DNA from: Pseudolysinimonas_A sp041984585
Lineage (GTDB): Bacteria > Actinomycetota > Actinomycetes > Actinomycetales > Microbacteriaceae
DNA: 64,000 nt
Reading direction: 5' to 3'
Assembly: GCA_041984585.1 (NCBI GenBank)
Contig: JBHIXX010000002.1
Coordinates: 51,012 to 115,011 of the forward strand
The notes under the pieces: generated by a model
Seen by the model: only the letters and a program-made list of their open reading frames with translations
What the model was told of the DNA's origin: nothing
Database searches by the model: none
Made by a program: the position numbers and the translations under genes
Part shown: positions 1 through 9,084 of the stretch, in pieces
How the letters are laid out: each line of letters starts with the position of its first letter
How positions within the stretch are numbered: position 1 is the first letter of the stretch

Positions 1-1579
1 AGTAGAGCTCCGGCCAGGCGTGCAGGTCGTGTGTGGTCACCGTCCAGCGCACCGTGCCGTCGTCGAGGGTCTCCGGGGTGCCCGGCTGGAAGCCGACCGC
101 CACGCGCGCCGGGATGCCGAGCAGTCGCGACATGACCGCCATGGCGGAGGCGAAGTGCACGCAGTAGCCGGAGCGCTGGTCGAGGAATTCGCCCAGCACG
201 TCGAGACCGGAACCGTCGTAGCCGCCCTCGACGGGCGCCTCCTCGGAGTAGACGAAGCCGCCCGAGGTGCGGAACCAGTTCTGCAGGGCGAGGGCGCGAT
301 CCCACGAGGTCGCGGCGTCCCCGGCGACCTCCTGCGCGGCCGCGACCACCGTCGCCGGCACCTCGCCCGGCACCTCGAGGTGATCGGCCTGCAGCGTCGG
401 ATCGGGGTACGCGGCCAGCAGCTGCTCCACGGTCGGCCGCAGCTCGAGGAAGCGCGCCTCGTAGCTCTGGCCGCCGATGTCGACGCCGGTGCTGCGCAGG
501 GTCAGGCCGTCGGCATCCCAGTGCCAGTCCCCTTCCAGACCCGTCACCCAGGTCGCCGGGTACGGCAGCGGCAGCCAGCGGCCGGAGACCCCGGCGACGG
601 TGACGCCGATCGAGCGCGACTCGCGCGCCACGGCGCTGGTCAGGCCGGGAGGTCCCGGGAGGTCGGGCGGCAAGTTCTCGTCGCCGCGCGGCGGAACGGA
701 CGGGGCCCACTGCCGGCCGTCGAACTCGTCGAGCACGGCCAGCCGCAGGTAGACCCCCTCGGCGTCGCTCGTCGAATAGCCGAGGGCGGTCACGATGCCG
801 TCGCGGCGCAGGTCGTCGCCGAGCGTGACGAGCGGATTGATCCGACTGCCGGCACCACCGGCGGCCTCCGTTCCCGGGGGCGCGGGGAGCAGCACCGGGG
901 CGAGCAGAGCGCCGATCACCACCGCGGCGCCGGCGGCGAGCGTCCAGCCCGGCGGCGAGGGGCGCCGCCCGCGACGCAGCAGCGCGAGGTAGGCGACGAG
1001 GGCCAGGACGACCCAGAACGGATCGGCCAGCCCCGACTCGACGACCACCGGCACGGCGAGCACCGTGAGCACCGGCAGTGCGGTCGCCGCGGGGGCGTGG
1101 GCGGCGAGCGCCTCGGCGACCAGCGCGGCGCCGGCGGCGAGCAGGGTGAGCAGCAGGACGAGACCGGGAACCGGCACGGCCGGCACACCCTGCACCGCGG
1201 CCGACTCGAACCCGGCGGCCGCGAGCTCGGCCACGCGGTCGACGGTCGCGTCGGTGGGCAGCACGCCGAACACGGCGGTCTCGGGCGCGAACACGGCGGT
1301 TCCGGCGACCACGACCGCGACGGCCCCGGCGACGGGCGCCGCGGCCGCGCGCCACAGCCGGGCGAGGGCCGCGACGACGACCGCGAGCACCGCGAAGCCC
1401 ACCGGGGCGAGCCACCAGGAGCCCGGCGCGAACAGCACGTGCAGCCCGCCGACCGCGGCCACCACCGAGGCAGCGGCGAGCGCCGGGCGCAGCGCCGCGT
1501 CCGGCGACATCCGCGCGCGGCTCCTGTCGAGAGTCGGAGCAGCGGGGCCGGCCGCGGGGCGCGTGTCAGTGAGGGCCAC
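1..1579 (-). CDS. TgpA-like transglutaminase membrane protein (partial, 3' end outside window)
   Basis: About 526 residues are visible and the gene runs off the left edge. The N-terminal 200 or so residues are several hydrophobic segments. They are followed by an extracytoplasmic stretch and a transglutaminase core: RSGYCVHFASAM places the nucleophile Cys near residue 473, and HDLHAWPEL supplies the His about 45 residues later. This is the DUF3488/transglutaminase architecture of TgpA. The missing end would carry the Asp and usually a last membrane segment. The start is a GTG that overlaps the DUF58 gene by 14 bases; an ATG at 1510 is the alternative. It is the last gene of a MoxR-DUF58-transglutaminase operon, a set thought to act on envelope assembly. 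The substrate is unknown. Confidence 0.88.
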   Translation of the reverse strand, partial: MALTDTRPAAGPAAPTLDRSRARMSPDAALRPALAAASVVAAVGGLHVLFAPGSWWLAPVGFAVLAVVVAALARLWRAAAAPVAGAVAVVVAGTAVFAPETAVFGVLPTDATVDRVAELAAAGFESAAVQGVPAVPVPGLVLLLTLLAAGAALVAEALAAHAPAATALPVLTVLAVPVVVESGLADPFWVVLALVAYLALLRRGRRPSPPGWTLAAGAAVVIGALLAPVLLPAPPGTEAAGGAGSRINPLVTLGDDLRRDGIVTALGYSTSDAEGVYLRLAVLDEFDGRQWAPSVPPRGDENLPPDLPGPPGLTSAVARESRSIGVTVAGVSGRWLPLPYPATWVTGLEGDWHWDADGLTLRSTGVDIGGQSYEARFLELRPTVEQLLAAYPDPTLQADHLEVPGEVPATVVAAAQEVAGDAATSWDRALALQNWFRTSGGFVYSEEAPVEGGYDGSGLDVLGEFLDQRSGYCVHFASAMAVMSRLLGIPARVAVGFQPGTPETLDDGTVRWTVTTHDLHAWPELY

Positions 1580-2846
1580 GGGACACCTCCAGCGCCGCGG
1601 TCGCCCAGGCGAGCGCCGGGTCGTCGCCGAGGTCGACGTCGACCGTCGCCCAGCCCGCCGCGCGCAGCCGCTCGTGCGCGACCCGGGACGCGCCGACCAG
1701 GAACGCGAAGCCGCGCTCCGACCCGCGGCGGCGTACCAGCCAGTCGAGCGTGGCGCGCTCCGGGTCGCCGAGCACGGCGAACAGCGGACCGACCGGATCG
1801 GCGGTCGGCAGGATGCCGAGCTCGGATGCCGGCCGGTCGCGCAGCTGCACGTCGGCGAGGCTGGTGAGGAAGCCATCCGTCGACCGGCCGTCGACGCGCG
1901 CGCCGATCGCGTCGACCTGCGGCGGCCCGGTCTCCTCGACGGCGACCCGGAACCCCGATCCGGCCAGGTGCGCGCCGAGCGACGCCGTCATCCGCACCGC
2001 CCACTCGAACGCCTCGCTCGACCACTGCGCCGACCACGACGAGCCGTGGTCGGGCGTCGCATCGCGGTAGCCGGCGCGGCGCGTGTCGAGCAGCACCCGG
2101 GCGTCGGGATGCGTGCGGTGCTCCTCCTGGCGCACCATGAGCTCGCCGTGCCGCGCCGACGCGCGCCAGTGCACGCGGCGCAGCGCGTCGCCCGGCCGGT
2201 ACTCGCGGGTCGACTGGTCGTCCTCGGCCCCGGTCGCCCGGCGGCGCACCACCCGCGACTCGCCGTCGCCGCCGGGCGGCAGCGGCCCGCCGTCGCCGAA
2301 CCGGGTCACCGCCGGCACCACGACGAGGCGATCCGGCTCGCCGACGGCGAGGGTGGCGACGACGAGCCCGAACGGGTCGCCGTACTCGACGACGAGCGGG
2401 CCGATCGCCACCAGCCCGCGATGCGGCGGGCGCACGACGTGCTCCAGCGGCTCGGCCGCCTCGCGGCGCGCGCGGATCGGGGCGAGCTCCCCCGGCTCGG
2501 CGGCGTGCGCCCACGGCAGCGCGTCGTTCCAGACGGCGGCAGGAGTCGAGACCGACCCGCGATTGCGCAGATGCAGCGAGACCGTGGCGGTCGAGCCGGC
2601 CGCGATCACCGGCGGCGAGAACGTGCGCCGCACCTCGAGCCGGGGCCGCCGGCGGTGGACGACGATCATCGCGCCGCCGAGCAGGGCCGCCGCGGCGCCG
2701 GTCACGGCGAAGTACTCCGGGCGCGCCACGGCGTACCCGGCGACGAGGGACACCGCGCCCGCCACGAGCACGACCAGCCCGCGCACCGTCGGGTGCGCCC
2801 TGCGCGCGCGGAGGAGGTGCCGCCGCCCCTCCGCCAGGCCCGGCAT
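1566..2846 (-). CDS. DUF58 domain protein, partner of MoxR ATPase
   Basis: 426 residues. Two hydrophobic segments lie near residues 20-60, then a beta-rich region, then the DUF58 domain (von Willebrand A-like); the segment RRVHWRASARHGELMVR is typical of the family. DUF58 proteins are regularly encoded beside MoxR AAA+ ATPases and transglutaminases, as here, and are presumed clients or adaptors of the ATPase; no enzymatic role is established. The ATG overlaps the stop of the upstream MoxR gene (TGATG), so translation is probably coupled. Full length for the family. Confidence 0.9.
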   Translation of the reverse strand: MPGLAEGRRHLLRARRAHPTVRGLVVLVAGAVSLVAGYAVARPEYFAVTGAAAALLGGAMIVVHRRRPRLEVRRTFSPPVIAAGSTATVSLHLRNRGSVSTPAAVWNDALPWAHAAEPGELAPIRARREAAEPLEHVVRPPHRGLVAIGPLVVEYGDPFGLVVATLAVGEPDRLVVVPAVTRFGDGGPLPPGGDGESRVVRRRATGAEDDQSTREYRPGDALRRVHWRASARHGELMVRQEEHRTHPDARVLLDTRRAGYRDATPDHGSSWSAQWSSEAFEWAVRMTASLGAHLAGSGFRVAVEETGPPQVDAIGARVDGRSTDGFLTSLADVQLRDRPASELGILPTADPVGPLFAVLGDPERATLDWLVRRRGSERGFAFLVGASRVAHERLRAAGWATVDVDLGDDPALAWATAALEVSRGPH

Positions 2847-3859
2847 CAGCGCGCCGGCGTCTCGAGCGGCACCGGCGTGGCGGCGACGATGCGCGCGGTG
2901 ATCTCGGCGAGCCCGTCGCCGACGAGCGCCGAGCCGGGCGAGCGCGCCGGCACCATGCGGTGGGCGAGCACCGGCACGGCGAGCGCGTCGATGTCGTCCG
3001 GCAGCACGAAGTCGCGCCCGTCGAGCGCCGCGCGGGCCTTCGCCGCGTGCACGAGGTGCAGGGTCGCCCGCGGGCTCGCCCCGAGACGCAGTTCGCGGTC
3101 CGCCCGGGTCGCGCCGGTGATCGCGACCGCGTACTGCTCGATCGCCGGGCTCACGTGCACCGAGCGCACCGTGGCGATCATCCGCCGCAGCCGCGCGAGG
3201 GTGACGACGGGCCGCAGCGCGTCGAGCGGTGACCCGCGATCGCGGTCGCGCAGCATGGCGACCTCGGCGGCCGCATCCGGGTAGCCCATCGAGATGCGCG
3301 CCATGAAGCGGTCGCGCTGCGCCTCGGGGAGGGCGTAGGTGCCCTCCATCTCGATCGGATTCTGTGTCGCGATCACCACGAACGGATCGGGCAGCGGATG
3401 CGACATCCCGTCGACCGTGACCTGCCCCTCCTCCATGCTCTCCAGCAGCGCCGACTGGGTCTTCGGCGAGGCGCGGTTGATCTCGTCGCCGATCACCAGG
3501 TTGGCGAACACCGGGCCGGGCTTGAACTCGAACTCGCGCTGCTGCGGCGTGTAGACGCTCACCCCGGTGATGTCGGCGGGCAGCAGGTCGGGCGTGAACT
3601 GGATGCGTGACACGGTGCCGTCGACGCTGCGCGCCAGGGCGCGGGCCAGCATCGTCTTGCCGACGCCGGGCACGTCCTCCATCAGCAGGTGGCCGCCCGC
3701 GAGCAGCACCGTCACCGCGGTCTCGATCTGGGCGCGCTTGCCGTCGATGACGGTCTCGATCGCGGCCACCACCGCGCGGGCGTCGGCGACGAGTTCGCGC
3801 GCGGCGAGCGGGGTGTCGACGGGGCCGCTGTCGAGCGGTCCCGAGGCGGGGTCGGTCAC
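2846..3859 (-). CDS. MoxR-family AAA+ ATPase
   Basis: 337 residues from a GTG at 3859. Walker A is EDVPGVGKT (about residues 61-69) and Walker B is VIGDEINRA; ATQNPIEMEGTY and LPEAQRDRF are MoxR family signatures. MoxR ATPases are chaperone-like AAA+ proteins of the cytoplasm, usually assisting assembly or maturation of envelope or metal-binding complexes. The frame stays open to 3958, but that N-terminal extension overlaps the cofE-like gene and reads as low-complexity Arg-rich sequence, so the GTG before TDPASGPL is preferred. CAGACT lies 7 bases upstream of this GTG as a weak -10. Confidence 0.92.
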   Translation of the reverse strand: MTDPASGPLDSGPVDTPLAARELVADARAVVAAIETVIDGKRAQIETAVTVLLAGGHLLMEDVPGVGKTMLARALARSVDGTVSRIQFTPDLLPADITGVSVYTPQQREFEFKPGPVFANLVIGDEINRASPKTQSALLESMEEGQVTVDGMSHPLPDPFVVIATQNPIEMEGTYALPEAQRDRFMARISMGYPDAAAEVAMLRDRDRGSPLDALRPVVTLARLRRMIATVRSVHVSPAIEQYAVAITGATRADRELRLGASPRATLHLVHAAKARAALDGRDFVLPDDIDALAVPVLAHRMVPARSPGSALVGDGLAEITARIVAATPVPLETPAR

Positions 3860-3887
3860 CTTCGCCAGTCTGCCAGCCGAGGGGCGA

Positions 3888-4709
3888 TCACGCTGTGCCG
3901 GAATGCCCGGGGCCCGTGCCCGGAGCACCCGCGTCCGACGCGCCGGCGACGGCGTCATCCGCTGCGCGCAGGCCGGCCTCGTAGCCCTCGCGCCACGCCT
4001 CCTCGTGCCCCAGCCGGAACCGGTCCGTCGCGGGCGTGCGCTGCAGCGAGCGGGCGCCGGGCAGGTCGAGGTCGCCGACGTAGCGCTCGAGGCCCCGGAC
4101 GACGGCCACCGGCGTGCGGCCCGCCTTGCCCTTCACCAGGTCGGCGGCGGCCGCGATCTCGTCGCCGATGGCGGGCGAGGTGACGTGCAGCTCCACGCCG
4201 TTCGCGTCGGTCGTGCCGCGCAGCGGCTCCAGCACGCGCACGCCGGCGGCGCCGATCGCGGCGTCCGTCTGTCCCTCGCGCCACGGGCGCCCCAGGGTGT
4301 CGGTGAGGATCACCCCGACCCGACGGCCGGTGCGCTCCCGCAGCGCGGCGCAGAGCAGCCGGGCCGAGGCATCCGGATCCTCGGGCAGCAGCAGCACGTG
4401 CCCCTCGGGCACGTTGGATGCGTCGACCCCCGCGGCCGCCATCACCAGCCCCTGCCGGTTCTCGACGATGCGGGTCGCGCCGTCGTCGTGGCGATGCGGG
4501 ATCGACGTCACCAGCCGCACGGTCTCGGCGGTGATGGCGTCCTCCCGGTCGGTGGCGCGCACCAGCCGGCCCTCGGCCTTCGACACGATCTTGCTCGACA
4601 CGGCCAGGATGTCGCCGTCGGCCAGGTCGGCCCGCGCCGCGATCAGCTCGGCCAGGTCGTCGCCCTCGCCGATCTCGGGGATGCCCTCGACAGCCCAGGC
4701 GGTGATCAC
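3888..4709 (-). CDS. cofE: coenzyme F420-0:L-glutamate ligase-like protein
   Basis: 273 residues. CofE (the N-terminal half of mycobacterial FbiB) adds gamma-linked glutamates to F420-0 using GTP. Family motifs are well kept: ILAVSSKIVSKAEGR, ASNVPEGHVLLLP, LTDTLGRPWREGQTD, RGTTDANG and DLVKGKAGRTPVAVVRG. The protein is the stand-alone ligase length and lacks the nitroreductase-like C-terminal domain of FbiB. The GTG at 4709 is chosen because AGGA lies 7 bases upstream; another GTG is at 4727. It lies between coaD and moxR on the same strand. No other F420 biosynthesis gene is in the window, so use of F420 by this strain is inference. Confidence 0.88.
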   Translation of the reverse strand: MITAWAVEGIPEIGEGDDLAELIAARADLADGDILAVSSKIVSKAEGRLVRATDREDAITAETVRLVTSIPHRHDDGATRIVENRQGLVMAAAGVDASNVPEGHVLLLPEDPDASARLLCAALRERTGRRVGVILTDTLGRPWREGQTDAAIGAAGVRVLEPLRGTTDANGVELHVTSPAIGDEIAAAADLVKGKAGRTPVAVVRGLERYVGDLDLPGARSLQRTPATDRFRLGHEEAWREGYEAGLRAADDAVAGASDAGAPGTGPGHSGTA

Positions 4710-4746
4710 CCCACCATCCTGGTGCACCGGCCTCGGCGTGGTCGGC

Positions 4747-5235
4747 TCAGTCGCGGTCGGACTGCAGGAAGTCGGCGACCACCCGGGGCACGTAGGGCGC
4801 GACGTCGCCGCCGAGCGACGCCACCTGGCGCACGAGCGAGCTGCTCACGTGCGCGTGCCCGGGATCGGGCAGCAGGAAGATCGTCTCCACCCCGGCGAGG
4901 TTGCGGTTGACGATCGCCATCGGCGTCTCGTAGGCGACGTCGATCTGGGAGCGGATGCCCTTCACCAGCACGCTGGCGCCGACATCCGTGCAGTAGTCGA
5001 CCAGCAGGCCGACGCTCCAGCTGGTGACGGTGATGGTGGTCGGCAGCCCCGCCTCGCGCACCGCGTCCTGGATGAGCGACACCCGCTGCGCGATCGGCAG
5101 CAGCGCCGACTTGTCGGGGTTGTGCACGACGAGCACGTGCACCTCGTCGAAGAGACCCGCCGCGCGCTCGATGACGTCGAGGTGGCCGAGGGTCACGGGG
5201 TCGAACGACCCGGGCACGACGGCGATCCTGCTCAC
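4747..5235 (-). CDS. coaD: phosphopantetheine adenylyltransferase
   Basis: 162 residues, the normal length. It catalyses the fourth step of coenzyme A synthesis: ATP plus 4'-phosphopantetheine to dephospho-CoA. The nucleotidyltransferase HxGH motif is in GSFDPVTLGHLD near the N-terminus. SSSLVRQVASLGGDV near the C-terminus is the second family signature. The GTG start is fixed by TAGGGT ending six bases upstream with no Shine-Dalgarno sequence (leaderless reading). It follows recG on the same strand, as in many actinobacteria. Confidence 0.97.
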   Translation of the reverse strand: MSRIAVVPGSFDPVTLGHLDVIERAAGLFDEVHVLVVHNPDKSALLPIAQRVSLIQDAVREAGLPTTITVTSWSVGLLVDYCTDVGASVLVKGIRSQIDVAYETPMAIVNRNLAGVETIFLLPDPGHAHVSSSLVRQVASLGGDVAPYVPRVVADFLQSDRD

Positions 5236-5241
5236 GCGGCC

Positions 5242-5247
5242 ACCCTA
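5242..5247 (-). promoter_or_regulatory. -10 box of coaD, leaderless
   Basis: TAGGGT on the minus strand, six bases before the coaD GTG. No Shine-Dalgarno sequence fits between, so the transcript probably begins at the start codon. Confidence 0.6.
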
Positions 5248-5297
5248 TCGGGGGCGCCGCCGCGCTCCGAGGGCCGGAACCGCCGCGGGGCGAACCT

Positions 5298-7445
5298 TCA
5301 GCTCTTCCCCAGGAAGGCCCGCTCGGTCTCGTCCAGGCGGCGGTCGAGCGCGTCGCGCAGCGCCGGATGCGCGCCGAGCGACGGGTCGTCGGCGAGCAGC
5401 CCCTCCGCGACGTCGCGGGCCGCCGCGATCACGTCGCCGTCGCGCGCGGCCCGCAGCAGCTTGAGCGACGAGCGTCCGCCCGACTGCGCGCCGCCGAGCA
5501 CGTCGCCCTCGCGGCGCAGGTCGAGGTCGGCGCGCGCCAGCTCGAAGCCGTCGAGCGTGGCGGCGACCGCATCGACCCGATCCCGGGCGAGCGTGGCGGG
5601 CTCGGCGCGGGTGACGAACAGGCACAGGCCGGGCACCCCGCCACGGCCGACGCGGCCGCGGAGCTGATGCAGCTGGGCGATGCCGAACCGGTCGGCGTCG
5701 AGCACCACCATCGTCGACGCGTTGGGTACGTCGACCCCCACCTCGATGACCGTCGTCGCGACGAGCACGTCGATCTCGCCGGCCGCGAAGGCGCGCATCA
5801 CGGCATCCTTCTCGTCGCTCGACATCCGGCCGTGCAGCTGCTCGATGCGGCGGTCGGCGAGCCGCGGATGCCGACGCAGCTCGGCGAGCACGTCGGCGAC
5901 CGCCGCGGGCGTGGTCTCGGGCGCGTCGTCGGGCTCCGGGTCGCCCTCCGAGGTCGCGGCGCCGTCGGTGGCGACCGAGATCGCGGGGCAGACGACGAAC
6001 GCCTGCCGGCCCTGCGCGAGCTCCTCCGCCATCCGCTCCCAGATTCGGGCCTCCCAGCCGGGGTGCTCGGCGAGGCCGACGACGTGCGACTCGATCGGCG
6101 CGCGCCCGGCCGGCAGCCGACGGATGGTCGAGACGTCGAGGTCGCCGAACACCGTCATCGCGACGGTGCGCGGGATCGGGGTGGCGGTGAGCACGAGCAC
6201 GTGCGGCGCCTCGCCCTTCAGCCGCAGCGCCTCGCGCTGGTCGACGCCGAACCGGTGCTGCTCGTCGACGACGACGAGGCCGAGATCGGCGAACGACACC
6301 TGGTCGCCGAGCAAGGCGTGCGTGCCGACCACGATGGACGCGCCGCCGGACGCCGACGCCAGCAGCGCGCGCTTGCGGTCGGCGGCGGGCAGCTGCCCGG
6401 TGAGCAGGGTGGGCCGCAGACGCGCGGCGAGGTCGGGGCCGAGCGCGGCGACGATCGAGCGCAGGTGCTGACCGGCGAGCACCTCGGTGGGGGCGAGGAA
6501 CGCCGACTGGCCGCCCGAGTCGGCGACGGCGAGCATCGCGCGCAGGGCGACGAGCGTCTTGCCCGAGCCGACCTCGCCCTGCACGAGGCGGTTCATCGGC
6601 GTGCCCGAGGCGAGGTCCGCGTCGATCTCGGCGCCGACGGCGAGCTGGTCGTCGGTGAGCTCGAACGGGAGGCGCTGCTCGAACACCGCGACCCGAGAGC
6701 CCGCCCGCCGCACCGGCGTCGACTCCCGCCGCCGTTCGGCGCGCTGCCGCAGCAGGGCCGCCTGCAGCACGAGCGCCTCCTGGAAGCGCAGCGTCTCCTG
6801 CGCCGCGCGGGCATCGTCCTCGGAGGTCGGCCGATGCACCAGCTCGAGCGCCCGGCGGAACGGCAGCAGCCCGCGCTCCGCCCGCACCGCGTCGGGCACC
6901 GGATCGGGCAGGTCGGGCAGGGTGTCGAGCAGCACCGCGATGGCGCGCTCCGACTTCCAGCTCTCCATCGTCGAGGTCGCGGGGTAGATGGGGATGATCT
7001 GCTCGGCCCACTCGCGCGCCCGCTCGGGGTCGACATCCGTGCCGCCGAACAGCTGGTACTCCGGATGCGCGAGCTGCCGGCGTCCGCGGTACGAGCCGAC
7101 CTTGCCGGCGAAGATCCCCTGCACGCCGGGCTTGAGCTCGCGCAGCCGATACGCCTGGTTGAAGAAGGTCAGCGTCAGCTCGCCGCGCCCGTCGGTGATG
7201 ACCACCTCGGTGAGCGTGCCGCGACGGTTCTGCATCCGCCGGTCGCGCGCCGCGCGCACCTCGGCGACGATCGTCACCACGTCGTCGACGCGCAGGTCCT
7301 CGAGCGAGGTCAGCTCGCCGCGGCGGGCGTAGCGGCGCGGGTAGTGGGCGAGCATCTCGCCGACGGTGACGTAGCCGAACGCCTTCTCGATCGCCTGCGC
7401 GGTGCGTCCGCCCAGCGCGGAGGCGAGCTTGGCGTCGAGCGTCAC
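5298..7445 (-). CDS. recG: ATP-dependent DNA helicase RecG
   Basis: 715 residues. RecG remodels stalled replication forks and Holliday junctions. Order of features: N-terminal wedge/OB domain (to about residue 200), Walker A in QGEVGSGKT (about residue 290), DEQHR box (about 394), LVLTATPIPRT, then the C-terminal helicase domain with VGVDVPNAS and QLHQLRGRVGRG, and the RecG tail. The start is a GTG at 7445 with TACCCT six bases upstream; an in-frame extension to 7565 overlaps rsmD and is unlikely. It is divergent from rsmD across a 58-base gap. Confidence 0.96.
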   Translation of the reverse strand: MTLDAKLASALGGRTAQAIEKAFGYVTVGEMLAHYPRRYARRGELTSLEDLRVDDVVTIVAEVRAARDRRMQNRRGTLTEVVITDGRGELTLTFFNQAYRLRELKPGVQGIFAGKVGSYRGRRQLAHPEYQLFGGTDVDPERAREWAEQIIPIYPATSTMESWKSERAIAVLLDTLPDLPDPVPDAVRAERGLLPFRRALELVHRPTSEDDARAAQETLRFQEALVLQAALLRQRAERRRESTPVRRAGSRVAVFEQRLPFELTDDQLAVGAEIDADLASGTPMNRLVQGEVGSGKTLVALRAMLAVADSGGQSAFLAPTEVLAGQHLRSIVAALGPDLAARLRPTLLTGQLPAADRKRALLASASGGASIVVGTHALLGDQVSFADLGLVVVDEQHRFGVDQREALRLKGEAPHVLVLTATPIPRTVAMTVFGDLDVSTIRRLPAGRAPIESHVVGLAEHPGWEARIWERMAEELAQGRQAFVVCPAISVATDGAATSEGDPEPDDAPETTPAAVADVLAELRRHPRLADRRIEQLHGRMSSDEKDAVMRAFAAGEIDVLVATTVIEVGVDVPNASTMVVLDADRFGIAQLHQLRGRVGRGGVPGLCLFVTRAEPATLARDRVDAVAATLDGFELARADLDLRREGDVLGGAQSGGRSSLKLLRAARDGDVIAAARDVAEGLLADDPSLGAHPALRDALDRRLDETERAFLGKS

Positions 7446-7451
7446 GGTTCG

Positions 7452-7457
7452 AGGGTA
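7452..7457 (-). promoter_or_regulatory. -10 box of recG, leaderless
   Basis: TACCCT on the minus strand, six bases before the recG GTG. It decides the start against the longer in-frame ORF. Confidence 0.6.
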
Positions 7458-7503
7458 GCCGCGGCCGCCGGGCTCGGCGCGGGCCGCATGGGAGGATCGC
7501 CGG

Positions 7504-8073
7504 GTGGCGCGCATCATCTCCGGGTTCGCCGGCTCCCTGCGACTCGACGTCCCCTCCCAGGGCACGCGCCCGACGACCGACCGTGTGCGCGAGGCGATCT
7601 TCTCGGCGCTCGACGCCCGGGGGGCGTTCGGCGGTGCCCGGGTGCTCGACCTCTACGCCGGCTCCGGCGCGCTCGGACTCGAGGCGGCATCCCGAGGCGC
7701 AGTCGAGGTGACCCTGGTCGACCGCGCGGGCGGCGCCCAGCGCGCGCTGCGGCGCAACGCCGAGCTGGTGCGCCGGGCGGCGCCCCGCGGCACGGCCCCC
7801 GAGATCAGCGTGATCGGTCAGCCGGCGCACGGCTTCCTCTCCGCCACGACCCGCACCTGGGACCTCGTCTTCATCGACCCGCCCTACGACCTCGGCGGCG
7901 TCGAGCTGAGCCGGGAGCTCGTACTGCTCACCCCGCGACTCAGTCCGGATGCCGTCGTCGTCGTCGAGCGCTCGGCCCGCGACCCCGAGCCGGAATGGCC
8001 CGCCGGGCTCGCGCTCGAGCGCCGCAAAGACTACGGCGAGACCGCGGTGTACTGGGTCGCGCCGGGCGGCTGA
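7504..8073 (+). CDS. rsmD: 16S rRNA (guanine966-N2)-methyltransferase
   Basis: 189 residues starting at GTG. It uses SAM to methylate N2 of G966 in 16S rRNA on the small subunit. Signatures: RIISGFAGSLRL and TRPTTDRVREAIFSAL at the N-terminus, SAM-binding LDLYAGSGALGLEAASRG, and the catalytic FIDPPYDLGG. It is normally found beside recG and coaD, as here. GGGAGG lies 9 bases upstream of the GTG as a Shine-Dalgarno candidate. Confidence 0.95.
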   Translation: MARIISGFAGSLRLDVPSQGTRPTTDRVREAIFSALDARGAFGGARVLDLYAGSGALGLEAASRGAVEVTLVDRAGGAQRALRRNAELVRRAAPRGTAPEISVIGQPAHGFLSATTRTWDLVFIDPPYDLGGVELSRELVLLTPRLSPDAVVVVERSARDPEPEWPAGLALERRKDYGETAVYWVAPGG

Positions 8074-8083
8074 CGCCGCCGGC
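8061..8083. terminator. hairpin at the rsmD stop codon
   Basis: GGCGGC and GCCGCC arms (8065-8070, 8075-8080) around a TGAC loop, extended by GCC/GGC with one bulge. It sits between convergent genes and has no T tract. Confidence 0.35.
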
Positions 8084-8112
8084 TACGGGCCCTCGCCCCT
8101 GTGCTCTCCCGT

Positions 8113-8661
8113 TCACGTGCTCGGGAGTGACCGCGATCGACCGGCCACTAGTGCAAGAGTTCCCGCGAGTAGCGCACCCACGCTAAGGGCAAAGGAGACC
8201 CACGCCACCAGCACTTCGCGCGTCCCGAGAAGAGCCTCGGTCGCGAGTTGGGTCGCAGTCGGTTCCGTCACGTCGTAGATGGCGAACGTCAGCACACCCC
8301 CTGGTCCGTCATTCAGCCACGTCGCCACGAAGAGCGCTGCGGACACAACGGCAAGGCTGAAGAGTGCGCCGACGGCCCGGTAGCTCGAGAACCGGCGGCC
8401 GACCGATCGCAGGCCAGCCACCCCAGTGGCGAGAACTCCGAACATGAGCACCACCTCGCTGGCGAGCAGGGTCGGGATCATCCGGCCGCTCCCCCCGCTG
8501 ATGATCTGCCACGCCGTCGCGAGGTCAGAGTCGACCCACAGCGGTCGCACGACGAACCCGTACCACGCCCCGGAGGCGAACTGGATGCCAACACCGACAC
8601 CAAGCAGCGTTCCCCACACGGTGCTCATGGTCGTGGGCCCCGTCTGCCGCTCATGTCTCAT
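8113..8661 (-). CDS. four-helix membrane protein coupled to a PIN toxin gene
   Basis: 182 residues from the ATG at 8661. I do not recognise the family. Four hydrophobic segments are visible: about residues 13-32, 60-84, 92-115 and 145-170. The ATG overlaps the PIN gene stop by ATGA, suggesting translational coupling in an antitoxin-toxin-membrane protein operon. A second ATG (residue 12, MSTVWG) could be used instead. Base composition looks slightly less GC-rich than in the neighbours, compatible with acquisition together with the toxin-antitoxin genes. It could also be an unrelated gene that sits downstream by chance. Confidence 0.72.
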   Translation of the reverse strand: MRHERQTGPTTMSTVWGTLLGVGVGIQFASGAWYGFVVRPLWVDSDLATAWQIISGGSGRMIPTLLASEVVLMFGVLATGVAGLRSVGRRFSSYRAVGALFSLAVVSAALFVATWLNDGPGGVLTFAIYDVTEPTATQLATEALLGTREVLVAWVSFALSVGALLAGTLALVAGRSRSLPST

Positions 8662-9083
8662 TGGTGACCCGAGCCCGGAGTCGCCCGCTCGAGCCAGTCA
8701 GCCGGCGACAGAATGCGCGTGCCTTGGAACCCACCGAGGTCGAGGAGGTCGCGATCTCCCGAGACGATGGCAACAGCACCGCCGAGGATGGCGGTCTCGA
8801 GCACCCGGTTGTCGTCCGGATCCCTGCAGACGTCGATCGTGACGGTACCGAGCGGCACCACATCCATGAGGTCACGCAGGATGTGCAGCAGCACCTCCAC
8901 GTCCTCGGCGAAATCGGGGAACTTCGCCGCCACGACGCGGCGGATCTCGGTGAGGATCTCGGCGCTGACGACGAGACGCTCTCCGTCTTGCACGATGGTC
9001 TCGAACACACGTCGCGGCGCTCCGCCGAAGACCAGCGCCGAGATCCAGACGTTCGAGTCGACGACGACTCCCCGGTCCGTCAC
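8658..9083 (-). CDS. PIN-domain toxin (predicted ribonuclease)
   Basis: 141 residues from GTG at 9083. The PIN fold is a Mg-dependent RNase fold. The sequence opens with VVVDSNVWISALVFGG (first acidic residue), has an E in ILTEIRRVV, and ends with DPDDNRVLETAILGGA and IVSGDRDLLDLG, giving the expected set of acidic residues. It resembles the stand-alone PIN toxin family of putative toxin-antitoxin systems (COG1569-like) rather than classical short VapC. It starts one base after the antitoxin stop and its own stop overlaps the next gene. The antitoxin presumably binds and inhibits it; the RNA target is unknown. Confidence 0.87.
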   Translation of the reverse strand: MTDRGVVVDSNVWISALVFGGAPRRVFETIVQDGERLVVSAEILTEIRRVVAAKFPDFAEDVEVLLHILRDLMDVVPLGTVTIDVCRDPDDNRVLETAILGGAVAIVSGDRDLLDLGGFQGTRILSPADWLERATPGSGHQ

Positions 9084-9084
9084 G

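Noticed and set aside
20..1867. Plus-strand ORF of 615 codons opposite the transglutaminase gene
   Set aside because: Low-complexity shadow of the well supported minus-strand gene.
5248..5297. Repeats of CCGCCGCG after recG as a terminator
   Set aside because: They are direct, not inverted, and fold poorly.
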